This document shows positions 16,754 to 25,924 of a stretch of 64,000 nucleotides of DNA, piece by piece. The notes under the pieces were generated by a model. The model was not told where the DNA came from, searched no databases, and saw only the letters and a program-made list of their open reading frames with translations. The translations under genes and the position numbers were made by a program. Origin of the DNA: Mycobacterium sp. SMC-2 (GTDB lineage: Bacteria; Actinomycetota; Actinomycetes; Mycobacteriales; Mycobacteriaceae); contig NZ_CP079863.1 in assembly GCF_025263485.1 (NCBI RefSeq), positions 1,364,001 through 1,428,000 of the forward strand. Reading direction: 5' to 3'. Position 1 is the first letter of the stretch; each line of letters starts with the position of its first letter.

Positions 16754-16768
16754 CGTTTAGACTAAACG
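16754..16768. promoter_or_regulatory. Perfect 15-bp palindrome, candidate TetR operator
   Basis: CGTTTAGACTAAACG is a perfect 7+1+7 inverted repeat 72 bases upstream of the TetR start at 16841. On the reconstructed pre-insertion sequence it also lies immediately upstream of the ribosome-binding site of the SDR gene now starting at 15287. This fits a shared operator of a divergent TetR/SDR pair that the IS900-like element has split. Confidence 0.65.
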
Positions 16769-16840
16769 GGGCCAGCGCTCCGGTTGATTGAAACTATACG
16801 GAACGCACGCCCCGCTTTGTCAACCTCGAGGTGGTGAACA

Positions 16841-17407
16841 GTGGCCCAACCCGCACGGTCGTTGCGCGCCGACGCAGCGCGCAACCGTGCCCGCGTGCTG
16901 GACGTCGCCTACCAGACCTTCGCGACCGAAGGCCTGTCCGTGCCCATCGACGAGGTCGCACGCCGCGCCGGGGTCGGCGCCGGCACCGTCTACCGGCACT
17001 TCCCGACCAAGGAGGCATTGTTCGCCGCGGTCATCGAGAACCGGATGCAGCGGCTCGTGGACGACGGCCACACGCTGCTGGAAACCGAGGGGGCCGGCGA
17101 GGCGCTGTTCGCCTTTCTGCGCTCGATGGTGCTGCAGTGGGGGGCGGCGGACCGCGGGCTGGTCGACGCCCTGTCGGGAATCGGCATCGACATCGCGTGC
17201 GCGGCTCCCGAGGCCGACGACGCCTTCAAGGCCATGCTCGGCGAGCTGCTGCGTGCCGCGCAGGAAGCGGGCACCGCCCGGCGCGACATCGAGATGCGGG
17301 ATCTGAAGGCGATCCTGGTCGGTTGCCAGGCGATGCAGGCCTACGACTCGGCGCTCGCCGAGCGGGCGACCGACGTCGTCATCGATGGTTTACGCGTACA
17401 GCGTTAA
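16841..17407 (+). CDS. TetR/AcrR family transcriptional regulator
   Basis: The 188-residue protein has an N-terminal helix-turn-helix (IDEVARRAGVGAGTVYRHF, then PTKEALF) and a TetR-type C-terminal domain. The GTG start has GAGGTGG in front of it. The palindrome at 16754-16768 is a likely binding site. Before the IS insertion its divergent neighbour would have been the SDR at 14376-15287, the probable regulated gene. It ends just upstream of the groEL2 control region. Confidence 0.88.
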   Translation: MAQPARSLRADAARNRARVLDVAYQTFATEGLSVPIDEVARRAGVGAGTVYRHFPTKEALFAAVIENRMQRLVDDGHTLLETEGAGEALFAFLRSMVLQWGAADRGLVDALSGIGIDIACAAPEADDAFKAMLGELLRAAQEAGTARRDIEMRDLKAILVGCQAMQAYDSALAERATDVVIDGLRVQR

Positions 17408-17420
17408 GGGGCGAACTGTT

Positions 17421-17448
17421 CTTGCACTCGGCATAGGCGAGTGCTAAG
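17421..17448. promoter_or_regulatory. CIRCE operator 1 upstream of groEL2
   Basis: CTTGCACTC-N9-GAGTGCTAAG matches the CIRCE inverted repeat (TTAGCACTC-N9-GAGTGCTAA) bound by the heat-shock repressor HrcA. The right arm is complete; the left arm differs at the TTAG/CTTG end. Confidence 0.9.
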
Positions 17449-17455
17449 AATGACG

Positions 17456-17482
17456 TTGGCACTCGCGACCGGTGAGTGCTAG
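17456..17482. promoter_or_regulatory. CIRCE operator 2 upstream of groEL2
   Basis: TTGGCACTC-N9-GAGTGCTAG is a second CIRCE copy starting 35 bases after the first. Two CIRCE sites in tandem indicate tight HrcA control of groEL2. The 129 bases from here to the ATG are untranslated leader. Confidence 0.88.
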
Positions 17483-19237
<1,755 letters not shown>

Positions 19238-19251
19238 AAAGTCAACCGAAG

Positions 19252-19283
19252 AAGCCCGGTCCCCTTGGGGGCCGGGCTTTTTC
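19252..19283 (+). terminator. Intrinsic terminator of groEL2
   Basis: AAGCCCGGTCCCC and GGGGGCCGGGCTT form a long GC-rich stem around a TT loop with one mismatch, followed directly by a T-run. It begins 14 bases after the groEL2 stop. Confidence 0.92.
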
Positions 19284-19389
19284 GTTCTGCGTCGAGCGTG
19301 GGGGATATGCACGTCCACACCTAGGATTTTGTGCACAGACCTCACTCTCGGCGCACACGCAAACGCGATCGGCCGCTCAGCATGAGGCG

Positions 19390-20223
19390 ATGGATCCGTT
19401 TCGTGGCAGTCACGCGCTCAGTAGTGGCGCCGTCACCCGCAGTCAATTGCGGACGCGATATCGAGCGGTGTTCCGCGACGTGTACATCACCGGGGACACC
19501 GAGCTCACCGCGGCGGTCAAAGCCCGCGCGGCGTGGCTGTCGACGGGTTCGACTCTGGCCGGATTGTCCGCGGCCGCGGTCCTCGGCACGAAATGGCTCG
19601 ACGCGGCCGCACCCGCGGAGATCGTGCGCACCCATCGACACGGGCAGCGGGGGATCGTCGTCCGCAGCTATCGCCTGGCCGACGACGAGGTGTGCACGGT
19701 CGCCGGCATGCGTGCGACCACGCCGGCCCGAACGGCTTTCGACCTCGGCCGCGGGCACCCGACCGCCAAGGTGACGCCGATCCTTGACGCGTTGCTTCAC
19801 GCGACGGGCATCAAGCCGGCGGACGTCAAGGCCCTGGCCGGTCGCTATCCGGGGGCCCGCGGGATTCGGCGGTTACGGGCTTCGCTTGAGCTGGCCGACG
19901 GTGGTGCGGAGTCGCCGCAGGAGACGCGAGTGCGGCTCCTGCTGGTAGGCGCTGGTCTGCCAAAACCGCAGACGCAGATCGAGTTTCCGAATCTTCGCAT
20001 CCGAGTCGACATGGGGTGGCGGGAGTACAAGGTGGCCGTCGAGTACGACGGCATCCAGCACTGGGAGGACCGCTATCAGCGGTCGTGGGATATCGAGCGC
20101 ATCGCCTTGCTGGAGGCGGCCGGCTGGGCGGTGATCAGGGTGAGCGCCGAGATGCTGTCGAGGCCCGAGGTGATCGTTCAACGCGTCAAGGCGAAGCTCC
20201 TCGAGCGTGGCGCCTGCGTATGA
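19390..20223 (+). CDS. DUF559/AbiEi-like protein with a C-terminal endonuclease-type domain
   Basis: The 277-residue protein combines an N-terminal winged-helix-like region (SGAVTRSQLRTRYRAVFRDVY, quoted as SGAVTRSQLR and FRDVYI), resembling the type IV antitoxin AbiEi group, with a C-terminal Vsr-like domain. A PD-(D/E)xK pattern can be read as Glu in SPQETR, Asp in IRVDMGW and Glu in VAVEYDG. Mycobacterial genomes carry many such proteins of unknown function. No partner toxin gene is adjacent. The DNA is slightly less GC-rich than its neighbours, so this may be an acquired gene. Confidence 0.75.
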   Translation: MDPFRGSHALSSGAVTRSQLRTRYRAVFRDVYITGDTELTAAVKARAAWLSTGSTLAGLSAAAVLGTKWLDAAAPAEIVRTHRHGQRGIVVRSYRLADDEVCTVAGMRATTPARTAFDLGRGHPTAKVTPILDALLHATGIKPADVKALAGRYPGARGIRRLRASLELADGGAESPQETRVRLLLVGAGLPKPQTQIEFPNLRIRVDMGWREYKVAVEYDGIQHWEDRYQRSWDIERIALLEAAGWAVIRVSAEMLSRPEVIVQRVKAKLLERGACV

Positions 20224-20264
20224 ATTTCGGCCACTTTCCGTACGTAGGCCTCACACTCGGCGAG

Positions 20265-20663
20265 CTAGGCCGGTAGCGAGAACACCACGCAGTCGTGCAG
20301 GCAGCCCTTCGCCGCCTCCGGGGAGTCCGGATCGGCGTCGCGATGCAGCAGCGCACGGGTGGGCACGACGCCCAGGCGAACGGCGTCCCCCGCGTCGGTG
20401 ACCTCGGCCGTGCCGTCGACGATCAGCGAATAGCCGCCGGGCTCGGTGGGCGGCCACAGCAGGGTGACGTCGCGGCGCTGGACCAGGTTCTGCCGGGTGC
20501 GGCCGCCGATGAGCCCGACGTCCAGGGTCGCCCCGCGCAGCTGCGGCTCGACCGTCACGGTGTGCACGCGATAGTCGTCGTCGACGGTGACCAGGTACGC
20601 GTACGGGTAGTCGGGCAGAGCGGCGGCGAGCCGCTCGACGTCCACCTGCTTCTTCGTGCGCAT
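20265..20663 (-). CDS. Pyridoxamine 5'-phosphate oxidase-like protein, Rv0441c-like
   Basis: The 132-residue protein has a split-barrel flavin-binding type sequence ([20 protein letters not shown], then [20 protein letters not shown]). Its position between groEL2 and the PPE gene corresponds to Rv0441c. Members bind FMN, F420 or haem; the cofactor cannot be told here. It is followed upstream by the PPE gene on the same strand with a 30-base gap. Confidence 0.75.
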   Translation of the reverse strand: MRTKKQVDVERLAAALPDYPYAYLVTVDDDYRVHTVTVEPQLRGATLDVGLIGGRTRQNLVQRRDVTLLWPPTEPGGYSLIVDGTAEVTDAGDAVRLGVVPTRALLHRDADPDSPEAAKGCLHDCVVFSLPA

Positions 20664-20693
20664 GATGCTCCAGGATAGGCGCGGGCCGGCCCG

Positions 20694-21299
20694 TTACAGC
20701 GTGCGCGGAACCCGCGCCGCCGGGAGGCCGAAAGTGAGCTGACCGCTGCTGCTGAAGTGGAAGCCGAGATTCTGCAGGACGTGCTGCCACGGCGCCAACT
20801 TCTCCACCGCCGCCGACGCGTCGGCGTGGTAGCCGTACATCGCCGCCACGTCCGACGCCCACATCTGGTCGTAGGCGGCCTCGATGTCGGCGATCGCGGG
20901 GGTGTTCTGGCCCAGCCAGTTGGTGGCCGCCAACGCCTGCGCCAGCGCGCGGTTGGCCGCGACCACCGCCGGCTGCACCGTGGCAGCCAGCGCCCCCTCG
21001 AAGGCGGCCGCGACGGCCGCGGCCTGGCTGGACACCGCCTGGGCCTGGGCCGCCGCCGCGCTGAGCCAGCTCACGTAGTGCGTGGCGAGGGCCATCATGG
21101 CCGCCGACGACGGCCCCTGCCACGATCCGCTGGCAAGGTTTGATGTGACCGAAGAAAACGACGATGCTGACGATGCCAAGTCCTCGGCCAGTCCGTCCCA
21201 GGCTTCCGCGGCAGCAAGCAGCGGCCCGGCTCCGGGACCCGAGAAGATTCGTGCCGAGTTGACTTCGGGCGGCAACCACGCAAAATGCGGGCTCGTCAC
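20694..21299 (-). CDS. Short PPE-family protein, at the PPE10 (Rv0442c) position
   Basis: The 201-residue protein is essentially the PPE domain alone: PPE at residues 10-12 within [14 protein letters not shown], then [12 protein letters not shown] with the WxG turn. M. tuberculosis PPE10 in this position has a long repetitive C-terminal region that is missing here; only a short tail ([17 protein letters not shown]) follows. PPE proteins are exported by type VII secretion, usually with a PE partner, and none is adjacent. The start is a GTG. Confidence 0.85.
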   Translation of the reverse strand: MTSPHFAWLPPEVNSARIFSGPGAGPLLAAAEAWDGLAEDLASSASSFSSVTSNLASGSWQGPSSAAMMALATHYVSWLSAAAAQAQAVSSQAAAVAAAFEGALAATVQPAVVAANRALAQALAATNWLGQNTPAIADIEAAYDQMWASDVAAMYGYHADASAAVEKLAPWQHVLQNLGFHFSSSGQLTFGLPAARVPRTL

Positions 21300-21337
21300 C
21301 GGCTTAACTTACCCAGGATCTGGTGGTTCCGGTGGCG

Positions 21338-23068
21338 TTATTGCCCGGGTACGGGGCGGGTTTGCCGACCGCGCACCAATCTGCCTGGACGAGCGTCCGT
21401 GGGCACGCCGTTCTCGGCGATCACTTCGCCGGCCACGATCGTCGCGACGTACCCGTCGGCGGTCTGGTTCAGGCGCCGCCCCCCGGCCGGCAGGTCGTCG
21501 GTGATCACGGGTTTATGCAGCCGCAACGCCGCGTGGTCGATGACGTTGAGGTCGGCCTTGTAGCCGACGGCGATGCGGCCCCGGTCGCCCAGCCCGGCGA
21601 TGCGGGCCGGCACCGACGTGAGTTCGCGGACGGCCTCCGGCACGGTGAACCGCCCGGACTTGCGGTCACGTGCCCAGTGCGCCAGGAAGTACGTCGGATA
21701 GCTGGCGTCGCAGATCATTCCGTAGTGGGCGCCGCCGTCGCCGAGCCCCAGCACCACGTCGTCGCGGTGCAGCAGTTGCCCGACGGTGTCCAGCGAGTTG
21801 CCCTGCAGGTTGCTGGTTGCCACCAACAGCATGGCGCGGCCGTCGTCGTCGAGCAGCCGGTCATAGGCCTCCTCCATCGGGTCCACCCCGCGGGCCCGGG
21901 CGCGGGCCCCGATGGACGTCGACGGGTCCGGCTCGTAGTCGGGGGTCTCGTCCAGCGGATAGATCCAGTCCCACATCTGGGCCACGTAAAGGATCGGGTG
22001 ACCGTGGCCGGGCTTGTCGGCCAGGATGCGGGCGCGCACCTGAGGCTTGCGCATCTCGGCGACCCGCTCGGCCAGCGGCAGGTGCGCGATTTCGCGGTAG
22101 CTCGGGTACAGCACGAATGGGTTGGCGGACAGCTGGAGCCCGATGATCAGCCCGATCGGTCGCGGCAGCAGCTGCGCGGTGATGTCGCCGCCGGCCGCGT
22201 TGGCCTTCTCGATCATCGTGATGGCGGACTCCCACGTCGGGTCGCCGGAGTTGGCGACGACCAGCGTGAAGGTCAGCGGCAGGCCGACGTCCTCGGCCAC
22301 GTCGAACACCGTCTGCAGCACGTGCTCGTAGCCGCCGGCCGGGATGTCCGGCACGAACTGCAGCAGGCCGCCGCCGCCGTCCACCACACCGCGGGCGATC
22401 TCTTCGATCTCCTGGCGGGCGGCGCCGTAACTTGGGATGGGCGAACCACTTTCGGTCTTGTGGATGGTCAGCCGGGACGACGCGAAGCCCAGCGCTCCGA
22501 CCTCGACCGCCTCCTTGGCCAGCGCCCGCATCTTGGCGAGGTCTTCGGCGGTGGCCGGCTCGCGGTCGGCGCCGCGCTGCCCCATCACGTAGACCCGTAG
22601 CGGGGAGTGCGGCAGGTACGCGGCGACGTCGATGTCACGCATGCCGGCGTCCAACGCGTCCAGGTATTCGGGGAACGTCTCCCACGTCCAGGGCAGGCCG
22701 TCGGTCATGACGACGCCGGGTATGTCCTCGACGCCGGCCATCACATCGACGAGCACGTCGTGGTCTTCCTGGCGGCACGGGGCGAAGCCCACCCCGCAGT
22801 TGCCCATGACCACCGTGGTCACCCCGTTTGCCGACGACGGCGTCAGCCGGTCCGACCAGATGGACTGGCCGTCGTAGTGGGTGTGCAGGTCGATGAAGCC
22901 CGGGGTGATCAGCAGCCCGGCGGCGTCGATCTCCCGCTCGGCGCCCTCCCCGTTCACCTGGCCGACGGCTTGGATGACGCCGTCGCCCACCGCGACGTCG
23001 CCGACGTACGGCTCACTACCCAGCCCGTCAACGATGGTGCCGTTGCGGATGATCAGGTCGTAAGTCAT
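21338..23068 (-). CDS. N-acyl-D-amino-acid deacylase/D-aminoacylase-type amidohydrolase
   Basis: The 576-residue amidohydrolase has the metal-binding motif GFIDLHTHYDGQ near residue 60, NCGVGFAPCR, a large barrel, and LGLGDGGAHYGMICDAS near residue 460 with the catalytic Asp region. The C-terminus returns to the small beta domain (GRIAVGYKADLNVID). The family hydrolyses N-acyl-D-amino acids or related cyclic amides; the substrate is uncertain. It lies divergently from the DinB-like gene. No Rv044x counterpart comes to mind, so it is probably accessory relative to M. tuberculosis. Confidence 0.87.
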   Translation of the reverse strand: MTYDLIIRNGTIVDGLGSEPYVGDVAVGDGVIQAVGQVNGEGAEREIDAAGLLITPGFIDLHTHYDGQSIWSDRLTPSSANGVTTVVMGNCGVGFAPCRQEDHDVLVDVMAGVEDIPGVVMTDGLPWTWETFPEYLDALDAGMRDIDVAAYLPHSPLRVYVMGQRGADREPATAEDLAKMRALAKEAVEVGALGFASSRLTIHKTESGSPIPSYGAARQEIEEIARGVVDGGGGLLQFVPDIPAGGYEHVLQTVFDVAEDVGLPLTFTLVVANSGDPTWESAITMIEKANAAGGDITAQLLPRPIGLIIGLQLSANPFVLYPSYREIAHLPLAERVAEMRKPQVRARILADKPGHGHPILYVAQMWDWIYPLDETPDYEPDPSTSIGARARARGVDPMEEAYDRLLDDDGRAMLLVATSNLQGNSLDTVGQLLHRDDVVLGLGDGGAHYGMICDASYPTYFLAHWARDRKSGRFTVPEAVRELTSVPARIAGLGDRGRIAVGYKADLNVIDHAALRLHKPVITDDLPAGGRRLNQTADGYVATIVAGEVIAENGVPTDARPGRLVRGRQTRPVPGQ

Positions 23069-23122
23069 CCAAACAATCTACGACCGTGCCGGTGGGTGGT
23101 GCCAGGCTCTAGTGTCGCTGGT

Positions 23123-23647
23123 ATGGCCAACACCTCCAGCCCCGACGCCGCCGTCCAGGAACTGCTTCGCGACGCCTTCACTCGGTTGATTGAACACGTC
23201 GACGCGATCGTCGACGGGTTGACCGACGAGGTCGCCGACTACCGGGTGACCCCGAACGCCAACAGCATTGCCTGGTTGGTCTGGCACAGCGCGCGGGTGC
23301 AGGACATCCAGCTGGCCGACGTGGCCGGTGTCGAGCAGGTGTGGCTGCGCGACGGCTGGGTGGACCGCTTCGGGCTGGACCTGCCGCGCAACGACACCGG
23401 TTACGGGCACAGCCCCGAGCAGGTCGCGAAGGTCAAGGCGCCCGCGGATCTGCTCTCCGGCTACTACCACGCGGTGCACAAGCTCACCCTCTCCTACGTC
23501 GCCGGCGTGACCGCCGACGAGCTGGAGCGCGTGGTCGACACCAACTGGGACCCGCCGGTGACGGCCAGCGTGCGGCTGGTGAGCATCATCGACGACTGCG
23601 CCCAGCACCTGGGGCAGGCCGCCTACGTTCGCGGAATCGCGCCCTAG
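23123..23647 (+). CDS. DinB/DUF664-type four-helix protein, Rv0443-like
   Basis: The 174-residue protein resembles the DinB/mycothiol-dependent maleylpyruvate isomerase helical family: SIAWLVWHSARVQDIQL with a metal-type His near the start, HAVHKLTLSY in the middle and IIDDCAQHLGQAAYVRG at the end. These three His positions suit a metal site. Position and length match Rv0443 (171 residues). Enzymatic activity is unknown; many relatives use mycothiol or bacillithiol as cofactor. Confidence 0.8.
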   Translation: MANTSSPDAAVQELLRDAFTRLIEHVDAIVDGLTDEVADYRVTPNANSIAWLVWHSARVQDIQLADVAGVEQVWLRDGWVDRFGLDLPRNDTGYGHSPEQVAKVKAPADLLSGYYHAVHKLTLSYVAGVTADELERVVDTNWDPPVTASVRLVSIIDDCAQHLGQAAYVRGIAP

Positions 23648-23658
23648 GGCTTTCCGGC

Positions 23659-24528
23659 GTGCGAATCGTGGCCTCCGTCTTGCGGGCGGTGCTGTGGCTG
23701 GCGACGACCGTCGCGCTGGCCGTGGCGATCCCGGCGGCGTGGCTGCAGCTGAACGTGGTCAGCGAGGGCGGCTACGCCGCGCTGGCCCAGAAGGCCGCGG
23801 GCGACCCCGCGCTGCAGGCCGCCGCGGCCGACGAACTGACCGACCGCGCGATGGCGCTCATCGCCGAACACAACGGGGGACGCCGGCCGGTCGAGGGCGC
23901 CGAGTTGCACTTGGCCGCCGTCGCGTTCACAACGGGGCCCGCGTTTCCGCCGATGTTCGCCGAGGCGAACCGGGCGGCGCACCGCTGGTTGTTCACCGCC
24001 GGCGGCGCCGGCGGGTCGTGGGCGATCGACGTGGCCCCGATGCTCGAGGACGGATCGATACAGCGGATACTGAGCGCCCACAACGTGAAAGTGCCTGCGA
24101 CGCTGATGGTTCCGTTGACGGCATCGGCGCCTTCGGCAAACGGGTCGCTGCGACCGGGGCGGCTGAGCCCGCTTTCCACGTGGGGGCCGTGGGTGAGCAT
24201 CGGCGCGGTCGTGCTCAGCGGTGCGTGTGCCGTGCTGGTGCTGGCCGCCGCCCACCGTCGCGGCAAGGCGCTCTCCAGCCTCGGTGTCTCCGCGCTGCTG
24301 GTCGGCGCCGGCGGATGGGCGGGCATCGAGATCGCCGGCCGCTACGTCAACGACGCGCTCAACCGCACCACCGGCGGCATCCGCCGCATCGCCGAGGTGA
24401 TGGTCGGCCGGGCCGAGGAAGGCCTGCACCAATGGCTCAACCTGACGCTGCTCGCCGGCGCCGCGCTGGCGATCGCCGGGGTGCTCGCAGCGCTGCTGGG
24501 CAGCCTGTGGAAGAGGTCGGCCGGCTAG
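23659..24528 (+). CDS. Conserved membrane protein of unknown function
   Basis: The 289-residue protein has an N-terminal membrane segment (AVLWLATTVALAVAIPAAWL), a large probably extracytoplasmic region, then three further hydrophobic helices (WVSIGAVVLSGACAVLVLAA; LGVSALLVGAGGWAGI; LTLLAGAALAIAGVLAALLG). It starts 11 bases after the DinB-like gene with a GTG at 23659, so both may share a transcript. The family is not recognised. M. tuberculosis has rskA/sigK after Rv0443, and neither is seen here. Confidence 0.65.
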   Translation: MRIVASVLRAVLWLATTVALAVAIPAAWLQLNVVSEGGYAALAQKAAGDPALQAAAADELTDRAMALIAEHNGGRRPVEGAELHLAAVAFTTGPAFPPMFAEANRAAHRWLFTAGGAGGSWAIDVAPMLEDGSIQRILSAHNVKVPATLMVPLTASAPSANGSLRPGRLSPLSTWGPWVSIGAVVLSGACAVLVLAAAHRRGKALSSLGVSALLVGAGGWAGIEIAGRYVNDALNRTTGGIRRIAEVMVGRAEEGLHQWLNLTLLAGAALAIAGVLAALLGSLWKRSAG

Positions 24529-24592
24529 CCGATCACCAACGAAAAGACTTGCGGGCCAGGGCTCGGAGTGACCTGGCACAAATCACATGCCG

Positions 24593-24612
24593 TGCGTTAT
24601 ACAAATCACGCA
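24593..24612. promoter_or_regulatory. Candidate operator of the mmpS/mmpL TetR regulator
   Basis: TGCGT (24593-24597) and ACGCA (24608-24612) form an inverted repeat in the 40 bases upstream of the TetR start. The GTGCGTTA element recurs at 24592-24599 and 24615-24622. Such a site could let the regulator control its own tetR-mmpS-mmpL operon. Confidence 0.45.
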
Positions 24613-24632
24613 ATGTGCGTTACGCTCGGCCG

Positions 24633-25301
24633 GTGGCGCAGTTAACCTTCCAACGCGCCCGCACCGAGGAGAAGAAGCGCCAACGTGCGGAGGCACTCGT
24701 GGAAGCCGCGCGTTCACTGGCGCTCGAGACCGGCGTCGCCTCCGTCACGTTGACCGCCGTCGCCAGCCGGGCCGGCATTCACTACTCCGCCGTCCGTCGC
24801 TACTTCACCTCGCACAAAGAAGTGCTGCTGCACCTCTCGGCCGAGGGCTGGGTGCGCTGGTCCAACACGGTGTCGGAGAAGCTGGCCGAGCCCGGCCCCA
24901 AGTCGCCGTCGCAAATCGCCGAGACGCTGGCCAACGCGCTGGCCGAGGACCCGCTGTTCTGCGACCTGCTGGCCAACCTGCACCTGCACCTCGAACACGA
25001 GGTGAACGCCGAGCGAGTCATCGAGGTGAAGCGGATCAGCACCGCCGCCACACTCTCGCTCGCCGACTCGATCGAGTCCGCACTGCCGGAGCTGGGGCGC
25101 TCGGGATCGCTGGACATCCTGCTGGCCGCGTACTCGCTTGCCGCGACGCTGTGGCAGGTGGCCAACCCGCCGGAACACCTCACCGACGCCTACGCCGAGG
25201 AGCCGGAAGTGGTTCCCCCCGAGTGGAACCTGGACTTCGCATCCGCCCTCACTCGCTTGCTGACCGCCACGTGCGTCGGGCTCATCTCGGGATTGCAATG
25301 A
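24633..25301 (+). CDS. TetR regulator of an mmpS/mmpL operon
   Basis: The 222-residue protein has a TetR helix-turn-helix (TLTAVASRAGIHYSAVRRYF) after a basic N-terminus (RARTEEKKRQRAEALVEAAR, quoted in part). It starts with GTG and its stop overlaps an ATG at 25298, so the regulator, mmpS and mmpL form a single run. In M. tuberculosis the TetR gene Rv0452 lies next to mmpS4/mmpL4 but divergently. In other mycobacteria TetR repressors next to mmpS/mmpL control the exporter. Confidence 0.87.
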   Translation: MAQLTFQRARTEEKKRQRAEALVEAARSLALETGVASVTLTAVASRAGIHYSAVRRYFTSHKEVLLHLSAEGWVRWSNTVSEKLAEPGPKSPSQIAETLANALAEDPLFCDLLANLHLHLEHEVNAERVIEVKRISTAATLSLADSIESALPELGRSGSLDILLAAYSLAATLWQVANPPEHLTDAYAEEPEVVPPEWNLDFASALTRLLTATCVGLISGLQ

Positions 25302-25375
25302 ACGCAGAAAGGAGCCGGGGGGCTGTGGCTTGGCGAACTGCAACCGGTGAAGACGGGAAGGTAGTTGGAGCGCCC

Positions 25376-25924
25376 ATGACGATGACTGAGCCAAGGACCG
25401 AGCCGCTGAATAAGCTGGGTTCCGCCGGCAGGGAGGGCAAAATGGTCGCTCCGCACCGCGCCAAGAAACAGGGGCTTTTGGGGCGTTTCTGGTTGGTGCT
25501 CACGATCGCAGCTGTCGTCGCGGTGTCGGGATTCGTCGTATACCGATTGCACGGCGTCTTCGGCGTTCACAGCGGTTCGTTCGGTGGTGGCACCTCGGGC
25601 GAGGTCCTCGACGAGTTCAACGCCAAGACGATCACGCTCGAGGTCTGGGGCTCACCGGGCAGCACGGCAACCATCAACTACCTCGACGAAAACTCCCATC
25701 CGCAGCAGGCACTGAACGTGCCCTTGCCCTGGAGCAAAGTATTGAGTTCAACGAAGCCCGGCATCCCGGCAAACCTGGTGGCGCAAGGAGACGGCAGTTG
25801 GATCGCCTGCCGGTTCGTCGTGAACAAGCACGACGGGAGCGGTGACGTCATCAAGACTCCGAATCGCTCAGATCCCAACCAAACCGTGAACCCCTTCGTC
25901 TACTGCCTGGACAAGTCCGCATGA
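25376..25924 (+). CDS. MmpS family membrane protein
   Basis: The 182-residue product has a cytoplasmic N-terminus, one membrane helix ([19 protein letters not shown]), the MmpS hallmark YRLHGVFG just after it, and a small beta-rich periplasmic domain ending in FVYCLDKSA, like MmpS4/MmpS5 (YCLVKSA). Cys in WIACRF and YCLD may pair. MmpS acts with its MmpL in export of siderophore or lipid. Three starts are possible: 25298 (overlaps TetR), 25376 and 25442; the last has the strongest ribosome-binding site (GGGAGGGC) and would give 160 residues. The end overlaps mmpL by ATGA. Confidence 0.88.
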   Translation: MTMTEPRTEPLNKLGSAGREGKMVAPHRAKKQGLLGRFWLVLTIAAVVAVSGFVVYRLHGVFGVHSGSFGGGTSGEVLDEFNAKTITLEVWGSPGSTATINYLDENSHPQQALNVPLPWSKVLSSTKPGIPANLVAQGDGSWIACRFVVNKHDGSGDVIKTPNRSDPNQTVNPFVYCLDKSA

